Shown here: one piece after another, positions 46,309 to 55,434 of the stretch
Layout: the number at the start of each line of letters is the position of its first letter
Position numbering within the stretch: position 1 is the first letter of the stretch
Source of the DNA: Daejeonia sp002484105
GTDB taxonomy: Bacteria; Bacteroidota; Bacteroidia; Flavobacteriales; Weeksellaceae
Assembly (NCBI RefSeq): GCF_051175565.1
Contig: NZ_CP195105.1
Span: forward strand, 682,001 to 746,000
DNA: 64,000 nucleotides
Direction: 5' to 3'
Made by a program: the position numbers and the translations under genes
The notes under the pieces: model-generated
What the model was told of the DNA's origin: nothing
The model's database searches: none
Seen by the model: the letters and a program-made list of their open reading frames with translations, nothing else

Positions 46309-47040
46309 TTAGTCATAATTATTTAGAACGATTTTGGAGTAATCGAACAATAAGTGAAAGACTGAAAACTTGTCTTTTGTTTCATTTGATTTTTGGTGTA
46401 GAGACCTGTAAGAACCTTCAAAGTTTGGTGCAAGAATCTCAGACTGCAAATCTTTAATAGTAGTCAAATTTTTATTAGATTTTAACTTTTTATTTATTAT
46501 TGGAAAAATTGAAGAATGGGATATTTTGGGGTTTTCAATAAATCCGATTTGCCCTTCATAAGGTATTCGTCCTTTTACATAGCTTCTCTGTGAAAACTTT
46601 ATAGTATCACCTATGTAAGCAATAGAATCTGTATTAGTTTTAATTCTTTTACATTCTATTGCAAAATAAGTCAACTTATCTTCTAAATCTAATTTCAAAT
46701 AAGGATAATCAATTTTAATATCTATTTTATCGTCATGCATTAAACCATCCTTAGCATCATAATATGATTCAGCAGATTCCTTATTGATAAAATTCTCTAT
46801 TGAATATTCATTAATGGGGCTGTCATTTAAAAGATTGATATTTTCCCTCATATAATCATCAACAAGTCCATTTCTTAAAAAATCTTCTTGCTTTATTTTC
46901 CCCCTTGTAGCATAATCATATTTCTTTCCATCCTTTAAAATAAGATGATAGCAGTCAATTACATATCTCATTATTTTCCTAACATGAGATTCTATAACCC
47001 GATTTCTATTCTTTTTAAAATTATCGGCGTTACTAATCAT
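46309..47040 (-). CDS. Putative PD-(D/E)XK nuclease-like partner of the methylase
   Basis: 243 residues, AT-rich gene. I do not recognise a named family. The centre reads DDKIDIKIDYPYLKLD, then LTYFAIECKRI. An acidic residue on one strand followed by ECK on the next is the core of PD-(D/E)XK nucleases, so a DNA-cleaving role is plausible. It overlaps the methylase gene by 8 bases, so the two are translated together. That suggests a two-gene restriction or defence module carried as cargo by the element. Activity is inferred from one motif. Confidence 0.55.
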   Translation of the reverse strand: MISNADNFKKNRNRVIESHVRKIMRYVIDCYHLILKDGKKYDYATRGKIKQEDFLRNGLVDDYMRENINLLNDSPINEYSIENFINKESAESYYDAKDGLMHDDKIDIKIDYPYLKLDLEDKLTYFAIECKRIKTNTDSIAYIGDTIKFSQRSYVKGRIPYEGQIGFIENPKISHSSIFPIINKKLKSNKNLTTIKDLQSEILAPNFEGSYRSLHQKSNETKDKFSVFHLLFDYSKIVLNNYD

Positions 47041-50000
47041 TGGCAGAAATGTTATTAAGACGTTTTAATTCTGCTTCTTGAATAGCCTGCTTAAATTCTG
47101 CAACATCATACCATGCCATTGCACGATGCCAACATTTATATTCATTTGGCTTTATAATATAAAAAGAATCACTTTCAAATCCTTTTATATCCTTTTGAAT
47201 ATATAGATTTTTTGATGGGTCGCTGGTATCTGTTATTCTTTCAATAGTCAAATTATTTGCCAGTTTCTCCAAAACATCTTTTTCATCAGTATTTTTAGGA
47301 TATGATATTTTTTCTTTTGGCTTTTTGTCTGTAATAATGAAATTCATTGCAATGAAATGTCTCATTGTAAAAATCTCAACTTTTACAAACTCATCATAAT
47401 ATATTTCCTCAAATTCTTTTATGTAAACATCGGCATATTTCTCTAAAACTTGTTTTTGGTTACGGTGGTCAGAATCATTAAAATTAGTAACAAGATGCTG
47501 TTTGCTTTGTTGAAACTGATAACGAGAGACATTTAAAGCATAATCAATTAAATCCTTCTCGTAGTCTTTGACACCATAAGAGTCATTAATTATTTGATTA
47601 TTTTTTTGGAGCAAAAAATGATTTACAGAAGGCTTTCCAAGATTAAATTTGTCATAAAAAGTGGCATAATATTCAATAATTGATTTAGCATTATTAACCA
47701 ATTTTTCTAATACTGATTTATCAAAATCAAGCAATGGCATCCTTAGTAATTCTTCATCAAATCTTATAGCGGGTCTAGTTGCTACTCCCCAGGCACCAGA
47801 AATTAGAAAAAGAAAGTATTGACTTAAATCAGATTTAAGTAAAGAATATAATAATAATATAATATTTTCAGTTTTTGAAGAGATAGAAAACACCCCTTTT
47901 CTAAAAACAAAATCCTCACTTGAAAAAGAAATTAGTGGTTCTGATTCATTAAGAGCCTGTTCTTTAAATAAAACTTTATTGCCCAAAAAAATATTTTTAT
48001 CTCTCCCCCTCGACAAATAAACGTCTTCTTTATTTAGAGATTTGTAATTTTTGGTATTAGTGTAGCCCTGTTCAATCTGAGAGTTTTCTAAAATTTTCAT
48101 TCCAATTAATTCTGGAAAAAAATTCGGATCTTTCCCTCTTTCTATACCAGCCCCTTTATAGATAGTGTTATTATTGATAATTGACCCAATATTTTTTTGA
48201 GGTAATACTTTCAAGAAATTAAAATCCAAATAACTTCCATATAAGGCAACCTTAAACATCCAATCATTTTCTAAAAAATATTTCTGTGGTAACGCTTTTT
48301 GATCAAACCTTTCAATAACTAACATTTTGAAATATTTGATAAAACGATTAAATTTAACTGATTGATGATTAATTATATTCTTTTGGCAATCATTATCTTT
48401 TGATAGTCTAAAATAAACGATACTAGCAGGACTATTTTTCTTCTCAAAAATTAATCTTCTTACTGGGGATAAATCAAAAAACTTTTCTACACAAAATGTA
48501 GTTAAGAAATCCTTTTTAAATCCTTTAGTTTTTTGTGAAACATTATAGAAAATTGTACTAGTAACAATGAGTGCCGATTGTGTTTCATCACTCATAAAAT
48601 CTTTAGCTCTCAAAAGAAATGACTGAGCAATTTCAAATCTGCCAACTGTTTTTTTATTGTCCTTTAACCATTTAACATGAACTACATCTTCTTTTTTGCT
48701 TTTCCATGGTGGATTCCCCAATATAAATTTTGGTGGATTATTTTTTATTACTTTATTAAAATCATGTGACTTATCAAAGAAATTAGCTTTGAAAAGATTA
48801 GTCCCTAAAAGATTAGGGAATGGATACTTATCAATGTCTTTTGGCTGTTGATAATCCAATAATGCTATATAAATTGAGAAACAAGTAACTTTTAGAGCCT
48901 CTTCATTTATATCAATTCCAAACAGATTATTTTTAGCAATTTCTCTAATTTTGTTACTAAATTCATTTTTATTTGAATCTCCATTAAGTTCAATTTCTTT
49001 TTCAATCATTCTTCTCAAAGATTGAACTAAGAATATTCCCGAGCCAACTGCAACCTCAAAAATTTTACATTCTGAAACATTATTTTGATTCAGATATTTA
49101 TCAACAGTATCTGATAAAATATAATCAACTAAAAAAGACGGAGTATAAACTGCTGAATCTAAATCTTTAGTCTCATCATCAATCAAAGATTCATAAATAC
49201 CCGATATTACTTCAACAGGAATAATTGAAAAATCAAAAATCTCAAAGAAAGAGCCTTCAAATAAAGAGCCTTGTTGCTCAAGCTCTCCTTTAAAAACATC
49301 AGCTAAATAATTTGCTTGAATTTGATTTAACTTTATATCTGTCTCTTTGAAAAGAACACCATTGAAATTATCATTAAGTCTTTCAAATAATTGATTGAGT
49401 TTTTCAGGTTCTGAAATTAAAAGAATAAAGTTTTTTCTTTTTTCATTAAGTGATTCGCCTGAAATATACGCCTCATCAATCTTGATACCTCTATCAATTA
49501 AATATCGAATAAAAATTAATCTTAGAATCAAAGAATTGGCAGATTTCTCATCAAGAAAATTTGATTTTGTTTTATCAGTTAAATAATTTCGTACATCTTT
49601 AATGTTTTGAAATAGTCTCTGATTAACCCGTGTTTGGTTTTCGTTTTTTTTAGACAAGTATTCATCTTGAAACCAAGCCCAAGTTTCCCCCGACTGCAAA
49701 CTCCAAAAAGAAAATTTCTCGTCTCTTTCTTCATCAGATATTTCAACCTCTTGGAGATAACCGCCTCTACCATCTTTATTTTTGATATAATTTAAAGCAT
49801 TATAGATAGAAATATCTTTGTCTTTTAATATAAAAACGATTGGGGAATTATCAAAAGACCAAACTTTTTTATGTATCTCAGATTCTTTATTTAAATCATC
49901 AGAATTGGTTAAATCAAAAAACAGTAATAAAGGTTGGTTATTGAATACATAGACTGCATCGGGAGAAATTCTTTTAATTTTATTTAGGATATCCGGATGA

Positions 50001-50098
50001 AAATCAAAATCATAAGAGCCATCCTGTTCATTTTTATAAAAAACAGTATTTTCCAAGTTTAACTTAATCAGAAGTTTATGTAGTTCAGAATTTTTCAC
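47033..50098 (-). CDS. Large DNA adenine methylase of type II restriction-modification style
   Basis: 1021 residues from a GTG start. The middle carries the amino-methyltransferase motifs: SAM-binding IFEVAVGSGIFLVQ near residue 350, an FGIDINEEAL motif X/II region and the catalytic NPPW in FILGNPPWKS near residue 470. The N-terminal 300 residues (DAVYVFNNQPLLLFFDL, KVWSFDNSPIVFIL) resemble the N-terminal nuclease-like domain of Eco57I-type enzymes, though the active-site residues are not clear. The C-terminal half would hold the target-recognition region. Candidates: type IIG restriction-modification enzyme, or methylase of a two-gene defence system with the 46309 gene. No helicase or other known defence partner is present. 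Confidence 0.7.
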   Translation of the reverse strand: MKNSELHKLLIKLNLENTVFYKNEQDGSYDFDFHPDILNKIKRISPDAVYVFNNQPLLLFFDLTNSDDLNKESEIHKKVWSFDNSPIVFILKDKDISIYNALNYIKNKDGRGGYLQEVEISDEERDEKFSFWSLQSGETWAWFQDEYLSKKNENQTRVNQRLFQNIKDVRNYLTDKTKSNFLDEKSANSLILRLIFIRYLIDRGIKIDEAYISGESLNEKRKNFILLISEPEKLNQLFERLNDNFNGVLFKETDIKLNQIQANYLADVFKGELEQQGSLFEGSFFEIFDFSIIPVEVISGIYESLIDDETKDLDSAVYTPSFLVDYILSDTVDKYLNQNNVSECKIFEVAVGSGIFLVQSLRRMIEKEIELNGDSNKNEFSNKIREIAKNNLFGIDINEEALKVTCFSIYIALLDYQQPKDIDKYPFPNLLGTNLFKANFFDKSHDFNKVIKNNPPKFILGNPPWKSKKEDVVHVKWLKDNKKTVGRFEIAQSFLLRAKDFMSDETQSALIVTSTIFYNVSQKTKGFKKDFLTTFCVEKFFDLSPVRRLIFEKKNSPASIVYFRLSKDNDCQKNIINHQSVKFNRFIKYFKMLVIERFDQKALPQKYFLENDWMFKVALYGSYLDFNFLKVLPQKNIGSIINNNTIYKGAGIERGKDPNFFPELIGMKILENSQIEQGYTNTKNYKSLNKEDVYLSRGRDKNIFLGNKVLFKEQALNESEPLISFSSEDFVFRKGVFSISSKTENIILLLYSLLKSDLSQYFLFLISGAWGVATRPAIRFDEELLRMPLLDFDKSVLEKLVNNAKSIIEYYATFYDKFNLGKPSVNHFLLQKNNQIINDSYGVKDYEKDLIDYALNVSRYQFQQSKQHLVTNFNDSDHRNQKQVLEKYADVYIKEFEEIYYDEFVKVEIFTMRHFIAMNFIITDKKPKEKISYPKNTDEKDVLEKLANNLTIERITDTSDPSKNLYIQKDIKGFESDSFYIIKPNEYKCWHRAMAWYDVAEFKQAIQEAELKRLNNISAND

Positions 50099-50171
50099 CT
50101 TATTGCAAAGTTACAATAAAATATAATTCTTGCCGATTAAAAAACATTACCAAATCCCCTTGTCCCAATAT

Positions 50172-51440
50172 TTAAATTATTAAATCAAATTTCTCCATTG
50201 CGGTTGCTTTTATTTCATCAGCAATATCTATATAGGGTTTCATGGCGCTGTAATCACTATGTCCAGTCCACTTCATTACTACTTGCGGAGGAATCCCAAG
50301 TGATAATGCATTGCAAATAAATGTTCTTCTACCGCAGTGAGTTCCAAGTAAAGAATATTTCGGTAACACTTCGTCAATTCTTTTTTTTCCCATATAATAA
50401 GTCTGCGTAATAGGTTCATCAATTTCTACTAACTCTGCCAACTCCTTTAGGTAGTCATTCATTTTTTGATTGCTAATAACGGGTAAAGCTCTATTTTGCA
50501 CAAAATCTTCATCTTTGTATTTTAACAAAATTTCACGACTATGCGCATTAAGGTCGATTGTGAGATTATCAGATGTTTTTATAGAATTTATTTCAATGTG
50601 TTTTTCTTTGACGTCCGATTTCCGTAAATTAAAAACATCAGAATATCGCAGACCGGTAAAGCATTGAAATAAGAAAACGTCCCGAATTTTTTCAAGATGT
50701 TTTTTGTTTTCGGGAATTACATATTCACGAAATCTCTTCAATTCATCCTGTGAAAGAAAAATAACTTTTTTCGGAATGTTCTTTAGTTTTGGTTGAAATA
50801 GTTCGAAATAGGAATTTGTTTGATATCCTTTTCTTTTTGCCCATTTTAAAAACCACTTTAAAGACTTAAACTCTTTCAGAATAGTAGAGTTTTTATGATT
50901 TTTTGATTCCAAAAAATGTTGGAACTTGTTATAGCCCTCCTCATCCAAGTTGTCAAATTTTAAATTGGGATTAAATTCTGTTAACTTGTTTTTTAGCGTA
51001 TTCATCTTCATCAAGGTTTTATCTTTCCAATATGAGTTTCTTGATTCTTCTTGAGTAAATAGGTCAAAAACATCAAAAAAAGACTTTTCTTCTACAATTT
51101 CAGTTTTCGAAGTTCTCCCAACTTCGCAATTAAAAGATTCACGGAATTGTTTTGAGCATGGAGACATTACATCAACTTCAAATTTTTGAAAAGTTCTTTG
51201 ACAAGCCGATTCAAATTCTTGAATTTTCCTGTTGATAATGCTTGCGAAAATTTTCTTATCGCCGTGAGTTGTATTGGCCTTACAGCGTTGTGTTTCCTTG
51301 CTCCATTTTTGTATTTCTACTCTATATCCCAAATTGAAAGCCACAATATTGCCATCCCACTTAATGCGATATCGCAGTTTTGCAGTAGGATTGTCTTTTT
51401 CCCTGTCAAGAAGAAATTGAGCGTGATACTTTATATTCAT
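50172..51440 (-). CDS. Tyrosine-type site-specific integrase
   Basis: 422 residues. Arm-binding N-terminal domain (about 1-100), SAM-like core-binding domain (about 120-220) and catalytic domain. The catalytic residues are visible: R in CFTGLRYSDVF, H-x-x-R in GTHCGRRTF, H in WTGHSDYSAM and the nucleophile Y in MKPYIDIADE. It resembles integrases of Bacteroidetes integrative elements and prophages. It probably integrates and excises the plasmid-like element, perhaps at the tRNA-like site at 46125. The gene lies 73 bp upstream of the methylase gene on the same strand. Confidence 0.9.
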   Translation of the reverse strand: MNIKYHAQFLLDREKDNPTAKLRYRIKWDGNIVAFNLGYRVEIQKWSKETQRCKANTTHGDKKIFASIINRKIQEFESACQRTFQKFEVDVMSPCSKQFRESFNCEVGRTSKTEIVEEKSFFDVFDLFTQEESRNSYWKDKTLMKMNTLKNKLTEFNPNLKFDNLDEEGYNKFQHFLESKNHKNSTILKEFKSLKWFLKWAKRKGYQTNSYFELFQPKLKNIPKKVIFLSQDELKRFREYVIPENKKHLEKIRDVFLFQCFTGLRYSDVFNLRKSDVKEKHIEINSIKTSDNLTIDLNAHSREILLKYKDEDFVQNRALPVISNQKMNDYLKELAELVEIDEPITQTYYMGKKRIDEVLPKYSLLGTHCGRRTFICNALSLGIPPQVVMKWTGHSDYSAMKPYIDIADEIKATAMEKFDLII

Positions 51441-51454
51441 ATTAGAAAAATTGA

Positions 51455-52144
51455 TTATCGATTTTCAATAGAACCCAATTTAAAGTCCCGTATTGACACT
51501 CCTTCTGCTTTTATAAAGTCATCTAAAGAGTATTTTAAAGTCTTTATCAGTTGGTTGTCAGCATAAATATTTATTGTTTTGGACAAGGTTGGTAAAGTTG
51601 TTTGTTCTGAACTGTTTTTATGTGTGTAGATTTTTAAAGAAAAATATAAAACAGGTTCGCGGGTTTCAAAAGATTCAATGGGCTTTAATGAGTTTGCTAA
51701 TATTCCTGTTTCATTTCTATTACTTGTAAGCTCCTGGGAAATCTTCATTAAGTCAGTGAAAGATGTATAATTAAACCCTCCTGCTTCATCTTTCCAATTG
51801 TTCGTTCCCATTGTATTTGTAACAACTGAAATATCCTTATCTCTCGTATCAACAATCTGTTCTAAATTTCCATTATTCACTTTTACAATACGAAGCCATA
51901 TATTTTGATTGTATTTCTCAATGTCCCCTTCGTTTATTATCTCAATTTTCAACTTTTTTTGAATTTTTATTAAATCTGCTTTTTCATCTTCTAATTTCTT
52001 ATTTTCTTTTTCCTGATATTTTGAAAAAACCTTTTGTGCGATTTCTGCATCTCTACTTTTCCAATTATTCAAAGCATTTTTCTTCTGCTGAGCAATCACG
52101 ATTCCCCCAAATAAAATAGCACTAATTATCAAAATCCTTTTCAT
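51455..52144 (-). CDS. Exported protein of unknown function
   Basis: 229 residues with a signal peptide (MKRILIISAILFGGIVIAQQ). Then comes a highly charged coiled-coil stretch (KYQEKENKKLEDEKADLIKI-like) and a mixed C-terminal domain (LYFSLKIYTHKNSSE, INIYADNQLIKTLKYSLDDF). No known family. It lies between the integrase (14 nt downstream) and the repressor (2 nt upstream), so all three share a transcript. A secreted protein in an integrase operon is unexpected, and it may be a lysogenic-conversion-type gene (inference). Confidence 0.65.
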   Translation of the reverse strand: MKRILIISAILFGGIVIAQQKKNALNNWKSRDAEIAQKVFSKYQEKENKKLEDEKADLIKIQKKLKIEIINEGDIEKYNQNIWLRIVKVNNGNLEQIVDTRDKDISVVTNTMGTNNWKDEAGGFNYTSFTDLMKISQELTSNRNETGILANSLKPIESFETREPVLYFSLKIYTHKNSSEQTTLPTLSKTINIYADNQLIKTLKYSLDDFIKAEGVSIRDFKLGSIENR

Positions 52145-52146
52145 AG

Positions 52147-52596
52147 TTATTTTTTTAAAATTTCAAGAAGTATAGTAACCTGTCTCATGCTATCCGATAG
52201 TTGCTCTTGACTGGTTTTCAATCTTTCTGTTAGTTCTTTTTGTATTTCTTGATAGCCTTTTTGAAGTTCTATCATATTAGAAAACTCGCTATGCGAAATA
52301 GTAACATTTCCACTAATATTTCCATTAATGTTGCTGTTTACATTATTTCCTGAGCCATTATTATTAATGTTTTGGTTGTTGGTTTTTAGCATTTCACCTG
52401 ATTCCGAAATAAACCACTCTGGATTCAAATCGGTATAAGTGTATAGTATTTTTTCAATAGTATCTGAGTTGAGTCCCGAGTTGTTTTTTATAGCTCTGCC
52501 AATTAAACCAACAGACAAACCAGCTTCAACAGTGATTTTATTGGGGTTTAACCCTTTGTAGGTCATGTAACTTTGCAATCTTTCAGTTATAGTCAT
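52147..52596 (-). CDS. CI-like helix-turn-helix repressor
   Basis: 149 residues from the ATG at 52596. A longer frame from 52644 would cover the promoter palindrome and is unlikely. The N-terminal HTH domain (ITERLQSYMTYKGLNPNKIT, GLSVGLIGRAIKN, then LNSDTIEKILYTYTDLNPEWF) is typical of phage and plasmid repressors of Bacteroidetes. A low-complexity Asn/Gly linker (about 80-112) leads to a coiled coil that could oligomerise. It is divergent from the DUF3853 genes and probably binds the palindrome between them, switching the element on and off. Confidence 0.75.
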   Translation of the reverse strand: MTITERLQSYMTYKGLNPNKITVEAGLSVGLIGRAIKNNSGLNSDTIEKILYTYTDLNPEWFISESGEMLKTNNQNINNNGSGNNVNSNINGNISGNVTISHSEFSNMIELQKGYQEIQKELTERLKTSQEQLSDSMRQVTILLEILKK

Positions 52597-52653
52597 CTTT
52601 AATTTTTTTTTTGTTTTTGAGATTAAAATATAGATATATTTCAATATTTATTT

Positions 52654-52674
52654 TATATTTGCAATACAAATATA
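52654..52674. promoter_or_regulatory. Palindromic divergent promoter/operator
   Basis: TATATTTG, CAATA, CAAATATA: a perfect 8-bp inverted repeat with a 5-nt spacer. Each arm is a TAnnTTTG -7 box, one for each strand. Transcripts would start about 60 nt before the repressor gene on the minus strand and before the DUF3853 gene on the plus strand. The overlap would make the two promoters exclude each other. Confidence 0.65.
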
Positions 52675-52730
52675 GTAAAATATATACAAATAAGTATTTT
52701 TTTAGAACAAATTACAATAAAAATTTCAAA

Positions 52731-53015
52731 ATGGAAGATTATAATAGACCAATTTGGCAATTGACCATAGGTGAATTTGTGGAAATTTTAGATGCCAGAA
52801 AACAAGAATCATCAGAAAACCCCACACAAGAAAAGGTATTTAATGAAAAGTATGTTTACGGTCTTTCTGGATTAGCAAGAATATTGGGATGCTCTAAAAA
52901 TCATGCAGGAAAATTGAAAAGTAAGGGAATTTTTGATGAAGCCATCATTCAAAATGGGAGAAAAATTATCATTGATTCGGAAAAAGCATTAGAACTTTTT
53001 AAAGATAACAGCTGA
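52731..53015 (+). CDS. DUF3853-type small DNA-binding protein, copy 1
   Basis: 94 residues from the ATG at 52731. The longer frame from 52611 crosses the promoter and encodes an unlikely hydrophobic-aromatic stretch. The conserved core YGLSGLARILGCSKNHAGKL and KSKGIFDEAI is a winged-helix of the excisionase/MerR sort, and the same core occurs in the next gene. DUF3853 proteins are found in Bacteroidetes mobile elements, where an excisionase role is suspected. First gene of the rightward operon. Confidence 0.7.
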   Translation: MEDYNRPIWQLTIGEFVEILDARKQESSENPTQEKVFNEKYVYGLSGLARILGCSKNHAGKLKSKGIFDEAIIQNGRKIIIDSEKALELFKDNS

Positions 53016-53266
53016 TGGAAAACATAACCCCACAAACACCTCTTTGCAATCTGACCGTAAAAGAATTTTTAGAGATATCTAAAAATTTAAATTCTGAAAA
53101 TATGTATGAATACGGTTTAAAAGGTTTGGCAAAAATTCTGGGCTGTTCCATTTCAAAAGCATCCAAGATTAAATCTTCAGGAATTTTGGATGAAGCCATC
53201 ATTCAGAAAGGAAACATCATCATCATCGACAAGAAAAAGGCTATAGAACTTTTTGCAAGCAGTTAG
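53015..53266 (+). CDS. DUF3853-type small DNA-binding protein, copy 2
   Basis: 83 residues. It shares with the preceding protein YGLKGLAKILGCSISKASKI, SSGILDEAIIQKG and a final IIIDKKKAIELF, so the pair arose by tandem duplication. The N-terminal parts differ, apart from a LTVKEFLEI / LTIGEFVEIL core. Start and preceding stop share one base (TGATG), showing translational coupling. The two may form heterodimers or recognise different half-sites (inference). Confidence 0.7.
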   Translation: MENITPQTPLCNLTVKEFLEISKNLNSENMYEYGLKGLAKILGCSISKASKIKSSGILDEAIIQKGNIIIIDKKKAIELFASS

Positions 53267-53268
53267 AA

Positions 53269-53979
53269 ATGTATTACTTGGAACTTATCGACCGATTTTG
53301 GGACTTCAATCACAAGGCAAGACTTGGCTCTTCGGCAATTTCGCTCTATCTGTACCTTTTGAAATTAGGAAAGGACAACGATAGTTATAAGGTCGTTATT
53401 TCCGATGTTGCACTCGGTAATGCATTGGGAATAACTAGAAAAACCGTAAAACCGACCAAAGATAAACTTCGCGAGTTGGGTCTTGTTGAATTTGAGTCCA
53501 AAAGTGGATTTCCTTGTAATTACAGAATTCTGTTAAATTACTTATCTGATATTCCCATACTGGAGAAAATAGAGAAGGAAAAAATCGAAAAAGTACCAAG
53601 TTTGGAAATTGTTGAAAAACATGAAACTTTAAAGAGAAGCGATTCGTCCAAGGAAGTTGTTCCCAAAATCAGTAAATCTAGTGATAAAGTTTCCATTACT
53701 GATACTTCCAAAAGCAGCAAGTCAAAAATTATTCCCGAATTGGAAGAATTTATTCAGTTTGCAACAACTTTAGAGGATTATCAGCCTCTTTTGGACTCTG
53801 TAATTGAAGAAAAATATCATTCGTGGTTAGAAAACGACTGGCGGAATAGTTCTGGAAGACCCATTTCCAACTGGAAATCCTCATTAAAAAGTATCCTGCC
53901 CTATTTGAAGAATAGTCAAAATGATGATACAGTTTCCGTCGATTCCATTCCAAATATCAAACGACCGAAAACATCATGA
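53269..53979 (+). CDS. Helix-turn-helix replication-type protein (DnaD-like)
   Basis: 236 residues. An N-terminal winged-helix region is marked by AISLYLYLLKLGKDNDSYKV, then LGNALGITRKTVKPTKDKLR. A lysine/serine-rich linker (about 105-155) follows. The C-terminal helical part (IQFATTLEDYQPLLDSVIEE, then WRNSSGRPISNWKSSLKSIL) resembles the C-terminal domain of phage DnaD-like replication proteins. It may load or regulate the replication machinery of the element. Two bases separate it from the preceding gene, so it belongs to the same operon. Confidence 0.55.
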   Translation: MYYLELIDRFWDFNHKARLGSSAISLYLYLLKLGKDNDSYKVVISDVALGNALGITRKTVKPTKDKLRELGLVEFESKSGFPCNYRILLNYLSDIPILEKIEKEKIEKVPSLEIVEKHETLKRSDSSKEVVPKISKSSDKVSITDTSKSSKSKIIPELEEFIQFATTLEDYQPLLDSVIEEKYHSWLENDWRNSSGRPISNWKSSLKSILPYLKNSQNDDTVSVDSIPNIKRPKTS

Positions 53980-54030
53980 AATCAATAAAAAGTCGATTTC
54001 ATTTCTAACAAATCGTAAAAACTTAAAACA

Positions 54031-54258
54031 ATGAAAATATCTGACTTAAAACCTGGTCAAAAAGTAACCATCAATAAAATATCTTACGAATATCTGGGTA
54101 TCCAGAAAGTGAGGATCCCCAATATAGGAGAAGCCGAAAAAAGGGTGTTCAAAGCAACTGGTGTTGATTCCTACAAACACTACAATCTCATTGATGGAGA
54201 CAAAACACTGAAAAGTGAGAAAATAAAACTAGTAAAGAAAACTGTTCGAACCAAATAA
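54031..54258 (+). CDS. Small hypothetical protein
   Basis: 75 residues, MKISDLKPGQKVTINKISYE at the start. It is basic, rich in lysine and beta-strand residues, and carries a short SH3-like barrel pattern (LKPGQKVTI, then IGEAEKRVFKATGVDSYKHY). No known function. It lies between the DnaD-like gene and the replication initiator in the same direction, so it probably takes part in replication or its control (inference from position). Confidence 0.6.
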   Translation: MKISDLKPGQKVTINKISYEYLGIQKVRIPNIGEAEKRVFKATGVDSYKHYNLIDGDKTLKSEKIKLVKKTVRTK

Positions 54259-54308
54259 TTACCATCTGAAATCAGGAAATAAGAAATCAGGAACATTAAG
54301 AATAGAAA

Positions 54309-55433
54309 ATGTCTTTATCTGAAAAAGATTTGCGCCATGTCCGAAAGAAGTTTGAGGACAAGGGAGAAAAAGTTCCCGACAAGATTCGGCTGGGAAACCA
54401 TTTCGTGGACGACTTTATTTTTGATGACCAACAAGCGGCGGACATCCCAATCAATGCGCTTCGAGTCATTTTCAATATCGTTGCAATTATCGGCAATGAA
54501 CAGTTTCGTCCCGAAGACCGTCCGAAGCAACTTTCCCTATTTGATGAAGAATTTGAAACAGAAAATAACATTTTCGCCTCCATCAAAATCCGGAACAGTA
54601 AAATTTCTCCGAGTGGTTCCACAAAGCAGGTTGTGGATGCCTATGAGTTTCTCGCCAAATTTAAGATGGGATGGTACAAATCGCTTAATTCAAAAGGGAA
54701 AGAAATCAAAACATTTGGCGGACTTATTTCTACGCCAACCTATGACCAAAGAGGTTTTACCACATTTCTAATTAGCAGTTACTGGCTGAAAAAATTATTG
54801 GTTATTCCCGAATATAATTATGTACTCTATCATCTGGTGTATAATATCAGAAACAACAAACACATTATTTTCTCCATCTGGCTTTCAAAAATTCCCGAAT
54901 CGGGAACAATGCTGAAGCTGGGTAATTTCAATAAAAAGTTTGGGTTAAATTATAAAAATACCAAAGATTTCTGCTTCAAATTTCTAAAGCCCATCAAAAT
55001 CAATCTCGACAGATACAATAGTTTTTCTTTCCAATACAGGTATGAAAAGGATTCCATATTTATTGTTCCTATCTTAACCAAAGGATTTTCTCATCCATTT
55101 GAAGAAGCAAAAAAACTTATAGAATCAAACCAAGAGAATTTTAACCAAAGTCATAAAATTAACCGAAGATTGCTCTATTTCAAAAAACGATATAGATTAG
55201 ACGAAGCCGAAACAGTCCAGTTTTTCCATCAATACGAAAATATACCGCAGACAAGGGAACTGATTGAAAGAGCCTTCAAGGAATTTATTAGGAACTGCAG
55301 AATGAGAAAGATAGCATCGACCGACTTTAAAGGTCAAAAATTTCTTATTGAAATTCAGGCACACATCAAGCATTTGTATAGAAATACAAAAATGGGAGAA
55401 ATATTCCCTAATGGCTATCCGATGATTGTCTGA
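54309..55433 (+). CDS. Plasmid-type replication initiator (Rep_3-like)
   Basis: 374 residues. The body looks like the two winged-helix domains of iteron-binding initiators: the first around residues 100-200 (KQVVDAYEFLAKFKMGWY, SSYWLKKLLVIPEYNYVLYH), the second around 200-290 (LKLGNFNKKFGLNYKNTKDF, then FCFKFLKPIKINLDRYNSF). The strongest support is context: seven iterons and DnaA boxes begin one base after its stop codon. The protein would bind them to start replication and may also repress itself. Family assignment by eye only. Confidence 0.65.
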   Translation: MSLSEKDLRHVRKKFEDKGEKVPDKIRLGNHFVDDFIFDDQQAADIPINALRVIFNIVAIIGNEQFRPEDRPKQLSLFDEEFETENNIFASIKIRNSKISPSGSTKQVVDAYEFLAKFKMGWYKSLNSKGKEIKTFGGLISTPTYDQRGFTTFLISSYWLKKLLVIPEYNYVLYHLVYNIRNNKHIIFSIWLSKIPESGTMLKLGNFNKKFGLNYKNTKDFCFKFLKPIKINLDRYNSFSFQYRYEKDSIFIVPILTKGFSHPFEEAKKLIESNQENFNQSHKINRRLLYFKKRYRLDEAETVQFFHQYENIPQTRELIERAFKEFIRNCRMRKIASTDFKGQKFLIEIQAHIKHLYRNTKMGEIFPNGYPMIV

Positions 55434-55434
55434 T

